A DNA stretch of 32,090 bases from an uncultured Clostridium sp. (GCA_947567695.1 CANONT010000020.1:1-32090), one strand, 5' to 3'; positions 1 through 9,216 are shown, numbered from the stretch's first letter. Numbers and translations are program-made. Notes: generated by a model from the sequence alone, not told the origin.

Positions 1-148
1 AGGTGAAATATTCGTTTATAAACTTTCAAGGTGATTTTATCATATATTAATTACAATTATGTAAATCGTTTTTTTGTCTTAACTTTACAAACTATATACT
101 AAACACATTTTTTTATGCATTAATTAGCCAAACCATTTACCTTCTCAC

Positions 149-192
149 TAAAAAAATGAAAGTAATACCTTCTTATAGTATCTACTTTCATC
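149..192 (-). terminator. Intrinsic terminator of the coiled-coil repeat gene
   Basis: On the minus strand an inverted repeat (ATGAAAGTA with TACTTTCAT, extended by ATAC/GTAT past a one-base bulge) is followed by a run of six T. It starts about 10 nt after the stop codon of the gene ending at 201. Stem plus U-run is a standard intrinsic terminator. Nothing else is recognisable in bases 1-148. Confidence 0.85.
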
Positions 193-200
193 TTTTTATA

Positions 201-2591
201 TTAAAGTTCTTCTTCCTCTTCGTATTCTTCCTCTTCTGGTACTTTCTTTGAAGCATTAACCTGTGACTTTACCAAATCACCTATTTCTCTTACCTCTTTT
301 GGTGATAATTTATTTTGCTTATTTTTAATTATATTGATACGTTGTTTTTCTCTCCATGCTTTTTGTAAGTCTTTTGTTTCTACTTTGTTTCCTTTTTCAT
401 CATATGCAATTTCATTGTATTGTGTTGCTACTGTTTCTGCTTCTTTATTCGTTAATTCAGTTGGAAATGACTTTAGATTTTTATGAACCATTCTATTTAT
501 AAATTTTCCCAATCTTGTTTTCGGTGTTCTCATTGCTGGTTGATATTTTCCTTTAATTATTCCAAGTCCCCATATTTTTGCATTAATGGCATTTTCACTT
601 ATTTTCGCCTTTTCCTTGTTATTAACTTCTTTTCTACGAATTCTATCCCAAATACTGGTTTTAGATAAATCATCCATATCGTAGGTAATATTGATACCCT
701 TTTCATGCTTCTGATGTATTTCTGAATAATGAATTTCATTTAAATGTCTATAAAGTATTTCTATTTGTTGATCTTTATTCAAATCAGTTGAGAAAATAGC
801 TTGTACTACTGTCATATCTATATATCCTTCTTTTTTAAAATTGCTAATAATCTCTCTTATTTCAGGTTTAAGACCAATTTCCCATTTTAGATATTCTTCT
901 AACGTTTTATCATCAAAAGAATTTGCTTTAAGTCCTCTTTTGATATTCTTTTTGGATACTTCATATTTTTTCCCATTATATTCTACAATTCCTGTACGTC
1001 CAATAGTTATAGAACATTCGTTATTTCCTTTTTCTTGATTGGTTAGCTCTATTCCATGGTTTTTTAAATACATATCGTATTCTGGATTTCCTGATTGAAG
1101 CCCTTCTGCTTTTAATTCATCTATCTGTTCTTGTGTCAAATCTGGATGCCAACCTTCTTTATTATCGCTCTTCCCTTTTCTCTCTTGTTTTTCCAACTTT
1201 ATACTTGGAGCATGATTTTTTAAATACATATCATACTCTGGATCCCCTGGTTGAAGCCCTTCTGCTTTTAATTCATCTATCTGCTCCTGTGTCAAATCTG
1301 GATGCCATTCTTTTTTATTTCCATTTTCTTCTTTTTTCTCTTGTTTCGTTATCTCTATTCCATGATTTTTTAAATATGTTTCATATTCTGGATCCCCTGG
1401 TTCAATTCCATCTGCTTTCATTTCATCTATTTGTTCTTGTGTCAAATCTGGATGCCATTCTTTTTTATCTCCATTTTCTTCTTTTTTGCCTTCTTCTTTT
1501 TTCTCTTGTTTCGTTATCTCTATTCCATGATTTTTTAAATATGCCTCATATTCTGGATCCCCTGGTTCAATTCCATCTGCTTTCATTTCATCTATTTGTT
1601 CTTGTGTCAAATCTGGATGCCATTCTTTTTTATTTCCATTTTCTTCTTTTTTGCCTTTTCCTTCTTTTCTGTCTCCTTTATTTCCTTGCTCTTTTTCTGC
1701 ATCTTTTGACACTTCTTCACTTTTTTTAGCTTCATTCCATGCTTTGCCTAACTTTTTTGCTCTCTCTTCATCTTTTCGTTTGAATATAGCTAATTCTTTT
1801 TCGCACATAGCTTTTGCCTCTTGCAAATCTTTTAATAATCCTTTTTGTTCTTTAATAGAATCTTGTAATTTTTCATAATCCATATTCAACCTATTCAATT
1901 TTCCTTGATTAGTGACTTTTGTTTTAATAACTGTATTTCCATTATCATCTTTTTCTTCATATTCTTCATATTCATATTTAAAATCTTTTATTTCTTGGTA
2001 TTTTAATTTACAATTTATTTCTGCACGTTGTATTTTTAATTCTGTAGTCTCAATATCCTTATCAATTTCTCTTTTTCCTTGTGCTAAGTTAGATCTAAAT
2101 CTCTCATCCTCTTCCTTTAGTGCTCTTTCTTTTTCTCTATTAGTTTCACTTTCTTTTAATTGAGTCTCCAATTCTTGTTTCTCTTCCAAGCATTTGTTTC
2201 TTCCGTCAATCCAAACATCTTCACTTCCATTTTTTAACTCTTCAATTTGTTCTTGAATTTTCTCTATTGTATCTGTATCATTTGAAGGTGTCTCAGATAA
2301 TTCATTTTGTAATTTTTCAATCTTTATATTGCTTTTACTTTTATCCCAATATCCATTTTCTAGTTTTTTAATCTGTTCTTGATACTCTTCCCTTAAAGCT
2401 TTATCTTCATCCAATGAAGATAAGGTAGATAATTTATTTTCTAGCTTTTCAATCTCTAAATCAAACCTACCAATTTTTGTACCAAGTTCTTCTATTTTCT
2501 CTGTAACATCTTTCGTTTTTCTTTCTATTTGTTTTTGCTTTTTCTGATGCTTTTCAAGCATTCTTTTTACTTCTTCAGTTCTTTTTCCCAT
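201..2591 (-). CDS. Coiled-coil protein with four WHPDLTQEQIDE repeats, function unknown
   Basis: I do not recognise this 796-residue protein. The start is set at 2591 because AAAGGGG lies 7 nt before that ATG, while the longer reading frame to 2678 would begin inside the promoter. Residues about 1-310 are highly charged (K/E/Q rich) with the heptad look of a long coiled coil. Four near-identical repeats follow, their Trp residues at 324, 379, 429 and 481 (periods 55, 50, 52). Each has WHPDLTQEQIDE, then a K-A-[DE]-G-[IL] turn, GDPEY and YLKNH, joined by lysine/glutamate linkers. Residues about 530-780 look like a mixed helical domain, and the tail is a run of glutamates. There is no signal peptide or membrane segment, so it is probably cytosolic. 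It has its own promoter and terminator. A scaffold or structural role is only a guess from the architecture. Confidence 0.85.
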   Translation of the reverse strand: MGKRTEEVKRMLEKHQKKQKQIERKTKDVTEKIEELGTKIGRFDLEIEKLENKLSTLSSLDEDKALREEYQEQIKKLENGYWDKSKSNIKIEKLQNELSETPSNDTDTIEKIQEQIEELKNGSEDVWIDGRNKCLEEKQELETQLKESETNREKERALKEEDERFRSNLAQGKREIDKDIETTELKIQRAEINCKLKYQEIKDFKYEYEEYEEKDDNGNTVIKTKVTNQGKLNRLNMDYEKLQDSIKEQKGLLKDLQEAKAMCEKELAIFKRKDEERAKKLGKAWNEAKKSEEVSKDAEKEQGNKGDRKEGKGKKEENGNKKEWHPDLTQEQIDEMKADGIEPGDPEYEAYLKNHGIEITKQEKKEEGKKEENGDKKEWHPDLTQEQIDEMKADGIEPGDPEYETYLKNHGIEITKQEKKEENGNKKEWHPDLTQEQIDELKAEGLQPGDPEYDMYLKNHAPSIKLEKQERKGKSDNKEGWHPDLTQEQIDELKAEGLQSGNPEYDMYLKNHGIELTNQEKGNNECSITIGRTGIVEYNGKKYEVSKKNIKRGLKANSFDDKTLEEYLKWEIGLKPEIREIISNFKKEGYIDMTVVQAIFSTDLNKDQQIEILYRHLNEIHYSEIHQKHEKGINITYDMDDLSKTSIWDRIRRKEVNNKEKAKISENAINAKIWGLGIIKGKYQPAMRTPKTRLGKFINRMVHKNLKSFPTELTNKEAETVATQYNEIAYDEKGNKVETKDLQKAWREKQRINIIKNKQNKLSPKEVREIGDLVKSQVNASKKVPEEEEYEEEEEL

Positions 2592-2649
2592 ATTTTTTAC
2601 CCCTTTCCATATATGAAAACCTATTTTTCCTATTTTACATCTATTATAA

Positions 2650-2678
2650 ATTATAGCAAATGTTGGGAGAAAAATCAA
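2650..2678 (-). promoter_or_regulatory. SigmaA-type promoter of the coiled-coil gene
   Basis: The minus strand reads TTGATT (2673-2678), a 17-nt spacer, then TATAAT (2650-2655). The start codon is about 60 nt downstream. Spacing and -10 box are ideal for the housekeeping sigma factor. Confidence 0.75.
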
Positions 2679-2740
2679 GTAATTGACATAATTTTTATAA
2701 AAATGTCATACTTTGGTAACATTTGTAACATTCTATCAAA

Positions 2741-2775
2741 ACAAAAAAAACAAGCAGACACTATAAAAACCTGCT
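2741..2775 (-). terminator. Intrinsic terminator of trmFO
   Basis: Immediately after the TGA of trmFO, AGCAG (complement of 2771-2775) pairs with CTGCT (complement of 2753-2757). The hairpin is followed by a T-rich tract (complement of 2742-2750). The stem is short, so strength is uncertain. Confidence 0.55.
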
Positions 2776-4142
2776 CATTTTACTCCTAAACTTTGCAAAC
2801 TCCTCTCTGCCAATTTACTATAACGTTCTTTCTTATCGCGAATCCTCTTTCCATGCAAATCTGGCAAAATTCCAAAATTAGCATTCATAGGTTGGAACTT
2901 AGTATTTGGAGTAGAAATATACTTTGCCAAAGCACCAATTACTGTATACTCTGAAAAGCGATGATTTTTTCCTCCGTCCCCAAAATCATCACAAGCATTT
3001 AAGCCAGCCACCAAGCCAGAAGAAATCGATTCCACATATCCCTCTACCCCTGTAATTTGTCCTGCAAAATATAGGTTTGGTATATTCTTTGAGCGATACG
3101 TTTCTTCTAATAATAAACTCGAATTAATATAAGTATTTCTATGCATAACACCATATTTCACAAACTCGGCTTTTTGTAAGCCAGGTATCAGACCAAAAAC
3201 CCTTTTTTGTTCTCCATATTTTAAATTCGTTTGAAATCCAACCATATTATAGAGGCTTGCTTGCTTATCATCCTGCCTTAACTGTACAATAGCATATGGT
3301 CGCCTAGCCGTTCTCGGATCGTCAAATCCAACTGGTTTGAGTGGTCCAAATCGTAAGGTATGGATTCCTCTTTTTGCCATAATTTCGATTGGCATACACC
3401 CTTCAAAAATCTCTTTTTTTTCAAACTCATGTAAAGTTACCACTTCTGCTTCTACCAATGCTTCCCAAAACCTCTCATATTCCTCTTGATTCAAAGGAAG
3501 ATTAATATAACTTTGTTCCTCACTCTCTTGACTCATCAATCTTTGCTTCCATTGTTCCTCTGTCTCTTCCTTTTTCTTTTCTTGGCTATAACGATCTCCA
3601 TAAAAAGCAATTGAAAAATCAATACTATCTTTTTGAAGAATCGGTGCAGCCGCATCATAAAAAGATAACTTATCTTGTCCTGTCAATTCTTGGATTTGCC
3701 TCGCCAAACCATCAGAAGTAAGTGGACCTGTGGCAACTATTACAATCCCATCTTTTAGCATTTCTTTTATATCTGTAACTTCCTCATGAATCATTTCAAT
3801 ATATGGATTTTCCACTATCTCTTTCGTCACTCTTTTAGCAAAAACATATCTATCCACTGCCAAAGCTTGTCCTGCTGGTACACTTGTCTCATCTGCTATA
3901 CGAATCAGTAAAGAATCCAATCTTCTCAATTCCTCCTTCAGTAAGCCACAAGCATTTGTCAGTAAATTCGATTTAAAAGAATTGCTACACACAATCTCTG
4001 CCAAATCAGAATTACTATGAGCTGGCGAATATTTTTGTGGTTTCATCTCATATAACCTTACCTTTATTTTTTGCTTAGCAATTTGATAAGCAGCCTCGCA
4101 TCCCGCTAGACCACCACCAATAATCGTAATATAATCCTTCAT
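2775..4142 (-). CDS. trmFO: TrmFO, folate/FAD-dependent tRNA (uracil-54-C5)-methyltransferase
   Basis: TrmFO makes ribothymidine at U54 of the tRNA T-loop, using methylenetetrahydrofolate as carbon donor and FADH2 as reductant; it is cytosolic. The N-terminus has the FAD-binding GGGLAGCEAA motif (residues 9-18). C52 in CSNSFKS and C249 in FEGCMPIE match the two conserved cysteines of the family. At 455 residues it is somewhat longer than the usual 435-440, mainly from a charged insertion around residues 187-210. Residues about 385-395 (DDFGDGG) are encoded by a copy of a palindromic repeat also found at 13816-13939, where relatives carry a non-repeat stretch of similar length. The start has GGAGG 4 nt upstream. 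A palindrome lies in the leader at 4154-4184. Confidence 0.97.
   Translation of the reverse strand: MKDYITIIGGGLAGCEAAYQIAKQKIKVRLYEMKPQKYSPAHSNSDLAEIVCSNSFKSNLLTNACGLLKEELRRLDSLLIRIADETSVPAGQALAVDRYVFAKRVTKEIVENPYIEMIHEEVTDIKEMLKDGIVIVATGPLTSDGLARQIQELTGQDKLSFYDAAAPILQKDSIDFSIAFYGDRYSQEKKKEETEEQWKQRLMSQESEEQSYINLPLNQEEYERFWEALVEAEVVTLHEFEKKEIFEGCMPIEIMAKRGIHTLRFGPLKPVGFDDPRTARRPYAIVQLRQDDKQASLYNMVGFQTNLKYGEQKRVFGLIPGLQKAEFVKYGVMHRNTYINSSLLLEETYRSKNIPNLYFAGQITGVEGYVESISSGLVAGLNACDDFGDGGKNHRFSEYTVIGALAKYISTPNTKFQPMNANFGILPDLHGKRIRDKKERYSKLAERSLQSLGVK
2960..2990. repeat. Palindromic repeat, GGGGACGGAGG family, inside trmFO
   Basis: GATGATTTT (2960-2968) pairs with AAAATCATC (2982-2990) around a centre that reads GGGGACGGAGG on the minus strand. 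Bases 2961-2990 are identical over 30 nt to 13900-13929. The copy is read in frame as residues of TrmFO. Confidence 0.85.
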
Positions 4143-4153
4143 CTTACCTCCAT

Positions 4154-4184
4154 ATTGCCAAGAGGGACGATCCTTTTTGGCAAT
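4154..4184. repeat. Palindromic repeat, GGGACGATCC family, in the trmFO leader
   Basis: ATTGCCAA (4154-4161) pairs with TTGGCAAT (4177-4184), with further pairing inside. All 31 bases are the exact reverse complement of 14965-14995. It lies 11 nt upstream of the trmFO start codon, so the hairpin would sit just before the ribosome-binding site. Confidence 0.9.
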
Positions 4185-4230
4185 TTCTATTTAATTTAAA
4201 ATTTAGACCTATTAATTATTTTTAAGACAT

Positions 4231-4257
4231 GAGCGAGAAATAAAATATTTCCCGCCC
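4231..4257 (-). terminator. Hairpin downstream of scfA, probable terminator
   Basis: GAGCGAGAAATA (4231-4242) pairs with TATTTCCCGCCC (4246-4257), a 12-bp stem with two G-U pairs and a 3-nt loop. It lies about 30 nt after the scfA stop. The following sequence has only a weak T-run, so termination is likely but not certain. Confidence 0.5.
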
Positions 4258-4288
4258 ACTCCAATTTGCGTTTGCAACCCCTCTCCTC

Positions 4289-4438
4289 TTACCTGTTATC
4301 TTCATTCGCACATTTTTGGTTTCCCACTGTGCATGAAGTCTTGCAGGCAGACTGACAAGAGGCTTGGCACTTACCACAACCACCCTTCTTGGCAGTTGCA
4401 GACAAGTTTGCCCGATTGACTGTTTTTATATGCTTCAT
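4289..4438 (-). CDS. scfA: SCIFF peptide, six-cysteine ranthipeptide precursor
   Basis: This 49-residue peptide has the conserved SCIFF leader MKHIKTVN and a core with six cysteines (C21, C24, C28, C32, C36, C43), including the near-invariant SACKTSCTVGNQ. In characterised members a radical SAM enzyme (ScfB) crosslinks each cysteine sulfur to a nearby residue, giving a ranthipeptide. The start at 4438 is chosen over a longer frame to 4528 because AAAGGAGG lies about 8 nt upstream and the leader matches the family. No radical SAM maturase, protease or transporter is in this window; the neighbours are trmFO and an SNF2 helicase. Codon 9 (4412-4414) is CGG, the only in-frame CGG I found outside the two frameshift sites. 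The 5' UTR is about 70 nt. Physiological role unknown. Confidence 0.93.
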   Translation of the reverse strand: MKHIKTVNRANLSATAKKGGCGKCQASCQSACKTSCTVGNQKCANEDNR

Positions 4439-4516
4439 TCTGCTGTCCTCCTTTCTATGAAGAAGAAAGGCGATGAAATAAAATTTATCCCATCTGTTGT
4501 TATCAGTTTCTATGGC

Positions 4517-4545
4517 ATTATAACACATTTTTCAATATACTTCAA
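4517..4545 (-). promoter_or_regulatory. SigmaA-type promoter of scfA
   Basis: The minus strand reads TTGAAG (4540-4545), 17 nt, TATAAT (4517-4522), about 80 nt before the scfA start. Confidence 0.75.
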
Positions 4546-4553
4546 ATGGTAAA

Positions 4554-4605
4554 TTGAGACCTGTCCCCAAAGTAGCCAAAAGTGGCATAATTGTGCCTGT
4601 CTCAA
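4554..4605. repeat. Composite palindrome between the SNF2 gene and scfA
   Basis: TTGAGAC (4554-4560) pairs with GTCTCAA (4599-4605), enclosing CTGTCCCCAA and the small hairpin GCCA-aaag-TGGC (4575-4586). It carries the same GTCCCC and GCCAAAA words as the other palindromes in the window. It lies after the helicase stop and may act as its terminator. Confidence 0.65.
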
Positions 4606-4635
4606 ACTCCACCCAAAACCAACCAAACGCAGAAA

Positions 4636-7600
4636 CTAAGCAAATAAGTCCATAATTTCTTCTTTGGATAATTTGTTAACAAAGGAGGTTTTGGTACTTA
4701 GCATATTGTCTACTAATTCTGCCTTCTTTTGTTGTAATTCATATATTTTTTCTTCAATTGAATTTTTGGTGATTAGTTTATATACTTGCACATTATTTTT
4801 TTGTCCAATTCGATAGGCTCTGTCAGTTGCTTGATTTTCAGTGGATAAATTCCACCAAGGGTCATAATGTATAACCATATCTGCTCCCGTTAGGTTGAGA
4901 CCAGTTCCTCCTGCTTTTAGCGATATTAAAAATACTTTGATTTCTGGATTTTGATTAAATTCATCTACTAATTCTATTCTTTCGTCTACTTTAGTACTTC
5001 CAGTTAGCTTAAAATACTGAATTCCTCTTTGTTTTAATTCTTTTTCCATGATTTCAAACATAGAGGTATAGCCTGAAAATAGTAAAATCTTGTGTCCACT
5101 TGTGACAGCATCTTGAATAACTTCAATACATTGTTCTAATTTACTACTTCCTTCGTTATAGCCTTCTATAAACAAGCTAGGGTGACAACAAATCTGTCTT
5201 AATCTTGTAAGTGCTGCTAATATTTGTATCTGACTTCTTTCATACCCATTTAATTCGATTTCTTCTGCCAGTTCCTGTTTGGCTTGTGCTAGATAACTTA
5301 GATAAATATTTCTTTGTTCTTCTCCCATTTCATTATTTAGTACCGTAATGGTTTTGTCTGGAAGTTCTGTTAGCACTTCTTTTTTATTTCTTCTTAAAAC
5401 AAAGGGTTCGATTAGCATTCTTAATTTTTGCATTGTTTCTTGATCTTCTTCTTTAACGATTGGTGTTTCATACATGGTTTTAAATTTTTTATAGGTAAAT
5501 AAGTAACCTGGCATGATAAAGTCAAAGATTGACCACAGTTCTGATAGGGAATTTTCAATTGGTGTTCCTGTTAAAGCATAACGTGTGTCTGCCTTAATTT
5601 TTTTGATGGATTTAGCGTTTTGTGTATTACTATTTTTCAAATATTGTGCCTCATCTGCTATGATATAGCGAAAAGTATAATCTTTTTGTAAATATAATTC
5701 AATATCTCGTTTTAGTAAATCATAAGACGTAATTACTAAATCATATTGATCTATTTCTTCGATTTGCCTTTTTCTTTCTGCTAAAGTTCCCCTGATTACT
5801 AATGTTTTTAGTTCTTTGGCAAATTTCTTGGCTTCATTTTGCCAATTCAATGTTAAAGAACTAGGAGAAACTACTAAACTAGCTCTTTTGTTATTTCTTT
5901 TTAACAAAGATTTTTTCCCTAAATTAGTACTGTTAGCCTGAATGGTATCTTCCATGGTTTCTTGCCCAGGAATGATATTTTCATTCTCTTGTTGTTCATT
6001 TTGAATATAATCAACAATTACAGATAACATCTGAATGGTCTTTCCGAAGTCCCATGTCATCTGCTAAAATCCCTCCAAATCGATAACGATCCAGAATCTT
6101 TAACCATTTAAAACCTGTTTTTTGGTAATATCTTAAAACAGGATCTAAATTTTCAGGAACTTTTATCTCTTCTTCTAATTGTTCTTTGTCTAGTTCATTT
6201 ACTACTTCTTTATATTCTGCATTTTTAATGATTTCTGTCCCTTTAATTCCTTTCAATAATTGATTCAAATATAAACTTCTATGAACTGGTAATCTTACTT
6301 CTCCACTTTCTAACTCTTTGTAGTCGATGTCCATTCCTGTAACCAATTTATCCAAAAACTCAACTTCTTTATTTTCCTCCAATTTTATAAAACTTCCATC
6401 TTTTAATCTATGATATTTTTTCTTTAACGCATATTTCGACATAATTTCTTCTAACTCTTTTACATCTATGTCCATATGGTTAATATCAATTGTCAATAAA
6501 TTATTATCCACTTTCACTCCTAAGCTTCCAATTTTAGGTTGTCTAATTTGTTTTGCCTTGAATTTCTCAGTAGCTAACACTTCAAACTTATGGGTATAAT
6601 AATCAATGTCCTCTGTTAAAAATTCATAAATTTTATCATTATCTGGTAATATAAATCTTAGATTTTGGCTATCAAACATAAATCCTGTTTTTCGAAATAT
6701 ATTTAAAGCTTTGGTTTCTTGAATCATATTCCTTGGGAAGTCTAATTTTAATTTCTCATCTAAAGGATTAAACTCATTTTCTTCATAAGCAAATTTGACT
6801 TCTGCTATTAAAAAATCATTAGAATCAAAATCTAAGAACACTTTTGTTTGTAATTCTTTTGGTCGATATGGTTGCAATTCTTCTTCTGCTATATTTTCCA
6901 TAACAATCGCATTTTTTACTTTAGGAATAATAACAGAAAACAACTGTGTCAATTCTTCTTTTCCCAATAATACTTCTGTCATATAATTTTGCCTAAATAA
7001 TTCTAATAGCTTCAAATTTGTGTTTTCAAATTCCTTGGTACAACGATATAATTTTTTCTGGTCTAAAATATATTTATACTTTTTACCTTTTACGATAGTT
7101 ACCTGAAAAATTTCTATATTAGGTAGAATAGTATACTGCTCCTCATTTACTTTTTTGAGTTTAAATTCTATTTTGGGATTCTGTTCTATAAATTCAATTT
7201 CCTCTGTATGATAATCCCTTTGTAAAGCTATTTTTTGACCGCATAGCACATCAAATAGTTCATCCATTCCGCTATTGCCTAAAAGGATATTGGTATCACT
7301 TAAAGCTTTTCCATAATATCGATAATTACTGTTGGAATTAGAGTTAGCATATTTGATGACTTCTGCATATCGCAAAACAAAATCCAACAATGGTTTGCTA
7401 CTTTCTTCAAACATTTCTCTTGTATGAATAAACTCTAATTTTTCTCCATATTTATAAAATTCTTTTTCTAACATTCTGGTATAAAATTCGGATAAATCCT
7501 TAATTTTATACATCCTTTTGGCACCAATTTTAAATTCAACCTTCATATCGCCTGAAAATTTATCATAGATCATCTTAGGCTCTAGTCTAATCGTTCCTTT

Positions 7601-8032
7601 ATTTTTTAAAGTAGATTCTTCCCTAGCATCAATTTCTTCTATTTCTTCATTGTAAAAGGTATTGACTATTTGTTTAAAATTCCTATAATTGTTTACTCGA
7701 TGATTTGAATTTTTTTCTTCTTTTGGTCTATTATGACTCTCTTCTGAAAATGCCATAATAGAAGCTAATGTATGTTTACATACGCCATAGTGATTATAAT
7801 AATCTTGACAATTACAAGTAATATCTTCTACTTCTCCCTCTCGAACAGATACATAGGTTTTATAGGGTTCTTGACCAACTACAATACTACTTATTTCAAA
7901 ATTTCTATCATCTTTATATTCAACATTTACTATTTCTACTCTTCCACAAGCCTTATAGGCTCTTGCTTTTTGGGTTCTTTTTTCTCCTGCATCTTGACAT
8001 AGATTTTCTAAAACTTTCTGACTTACTAGCAT
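4636..8032 (-). CDS. SWIM zinc-finger SNF2-family helicase, interrupted by a +1 frameshift
   Basis: Two overlapping frames (8032 to 6011, and the frame ending at 4636) join into one protein of about 1131 residues. SNF2 ATPases translocate on duplex DNA and remodel protein-DNA complexes; the bacterial SWIM-SNF2 group has no settled role. The N-terminal part has a SWIM finger (C73, C75, C85, H87), followed by the helicase-associated region. The C-terminal part has the ATPase: DEAQ box near 793-796, TGTPIEN, and motif VI DRAYRIGQ. The frames meet inside Walker A. Frame zero reads ADDMGL then R-K-D and stops 10 codons later; skipping one C at 6046 gives ADDMGLGKT. The start has AAAGGAG 8 nt upstream. 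It could be a pseudogene, a sequencing error, or a programmed +1 frameshift (see findings). If unshifted, the 673-residue product would lack all ATPase motifs. Confidence 0.88.
6043..6049 (-). other. +1 frameshift site CTT CGG A in the SNF2 gene
   Basis: In frame zero the codons are CTT (6049-6047) and CGG (6046-6044), then A. Omitting the C of CGG gives CTT GGA AAG ACC, the Leu-Gly-Lys-Thr of Walker A. No homopolymer is present at the junction. Confidence 0.85.
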
Positions 8033-8058
8033 TTCTTTTCTCCTTTTCTCGGCAAATT

Positions 8059-8087
8059 ATTATATAATAATTCTTTAAAAAAAGCAA
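8059..8087 (-). promoter_or_regulatory. SigmaA-type promoter of the SNF2 gene
   Basis: The minus strand reads TTGCTT (8082-8087), 17 nt, TATAAT (8059-8064), about 27 nt before the start codon at 8032. Confidence 0.7.
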
Positions 8088-8185
8088 GTTTTCTATTTCC
8101 TTTTTTCATTGTTTGTAGTAAAATATCCGTAGAAGATTTTAATTAAAATAATCTGATTCATTTCTACCTGTTTGGAGGTACTATT

Positions 8186-9187
8186 TTGAAAAAATTTAAA
8201 ATTGCCATTGTTGGCGCGACAGGTCTTGTCGGCAGATCTGTTATTAAAATATTAGAAGAAAAAAATTTACCTATTGAAACTTACGGGCTATTTGCCAGTA
8301 AAAAATCTGCTGGAACTATTTTTAATATTCATGGAATAAATTATATGGTAGAAGAATTAACAGAAAACTCATTTGACACTGGTTTTGATTTTGCTATTTT
8401 TTCAGCTGGTGGTGAAATTTCTAAAAAATATGCACCAATTGCTACACAAAAAGGCTGTGTCGTGGTCGATAATAGTAGCTATTTTCGTATGCATGAGGAC
8501 GTTCCTTTAGTTGTTCCTGAAGTCAATTTAGAAGATGCCTATCATCATCATGGAATTATTGCTAATCCCAATTGCTCCACTATACAAGCTATGCTCCCTT
8601 TAAAAGCTTTAGAAGATAAATATTGTATTAAAAGAGTGGTGTATTCTACCTATCAAGCTGTTTCTGGAGCTGGGAAAGATGCCTTATGCGATTTAGAAAA
8701 TATAGACAATTCTAAGCCCTTAAAAAAATTTCCTTATCCCATTTATAACAACTGTTTACCACATATTGATGTTTTTATGGAAAATGGATATTCAAAGGAA
8801 GAATTAAAGATGATAAATGAAACTAGAAAAATTCTGCATAGACCTGATTTAAAGGTAACGGCAACAACGGTTAGAGTTCCTGTTGAAAATTCTCATTCTG
8901 AATCCATTAATGTGGAATTTGAAAGAGATTTTGAAATGGAAGATTTAGTCACTACCTTAAAAAATTTTCCTAATATGATTGTTCAAGATGATCTTTCTTC
9001 TAACCTATATCCTATGGCAATTACCGCTTCAGGACATGACGAAGTGTTTGTGGGAAGAATTCGCCGTGATGAAAGCATTCCATCTGGTGTTAATCTTTGG
9101 GTCGTTGCCGATAATATTCGTAAAGGTGCTGCTACTAATGCCATACAAATTGTAGAAAAATTAATGGAAAAACAAATGCAGAATTAA
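8186..9187 (+). CDS. asd: Aspartate-semialdehyde dehydrogenase
   Basis: Asd reduces L-aspartyl-4-phosphate to aspartate semialdehyde with NADPH, the second step of the aspartate pathway to lysine/diaminopimelate, threonine and methionine. The Rossmann motif GATGLVG is at residues 10-16, and the catalytic cysteine is C130 in NPNCST, followed by the family motif TYQAVSGAG. At 333 residues it is normal length. The start is TTG: GGAGGT lies 6 nt upstream and no better ATG exists. It is the only plus-strand gene and converges on lysC, which encodes the preceding enzyme of the pathway. A large palindrome separates the two 3' ends. Confidence 0.97.
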   Translation: MKKFKIAIVGATGLVGRSVIKILEEKNLPIETYGLFASKKSAGTIFNIHGINYMVEELTENSFDTGFDFAIFSAGGEISKKYAPIATQKGCVVVDNSSYFRMHEDVPLVVPEVNLEDAYHHHGIIANPNCSTIQAMLPLKALEDKYCIKRVVYSTYQAVSGAGKDALCDLENIDNSKPLKKFPYPIYNNCLPHIDVFMENGYSKEELKMINETRKILHRPDLKVTATTVRVPVENSHSESINVEFERDFEMEDLVTTLKNFPNMIVQDDLSSNLYPMAITASGHDEVFVGRIRRDESIPSGVNLWVVADNIRKGAATNAIQIVEKLMEKQMQN

Positions 9188-9216
9188 TCAATTGATAGCA
9201 ATAGTAAAAATCACTA

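Noticed and set aside
1050-1650. Direct repeats considered as a CRISPR array or tandem DNA repeat
   Set aside because: The repeats are about 150-165 nt, in phase with codons and mostly synonymous at the protein level, so they are protein repeats.
1133-1729. Long plus-strand open frame of 198 codons
   Set aside because: It is antisense to the repeat region of the coiled-coil gene; its Leu/Phe/His-rich periodic sequence simply mirrors the Lys/Glu repeats, and it has no ribosome-binding site.
6043-6049. prfB-like CUU-U +1 slippage as the explanation of the SNF2 shift
   Set aside because: There is no stop codon at the site and no properly spaced Shine-Dalgarno stimulator, and the lysC site has AGT in place of CTT. 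The shared element is the CGG A-site codon.
4636-6060. Separate ATPase gene starting at the ATG at 6060
   Set aside because: That ATG lies within the Walker A coding sequence of the upstream frame, lacks a Shine-Dalgarno sequence, and would lose the N-terminal half of motif I.
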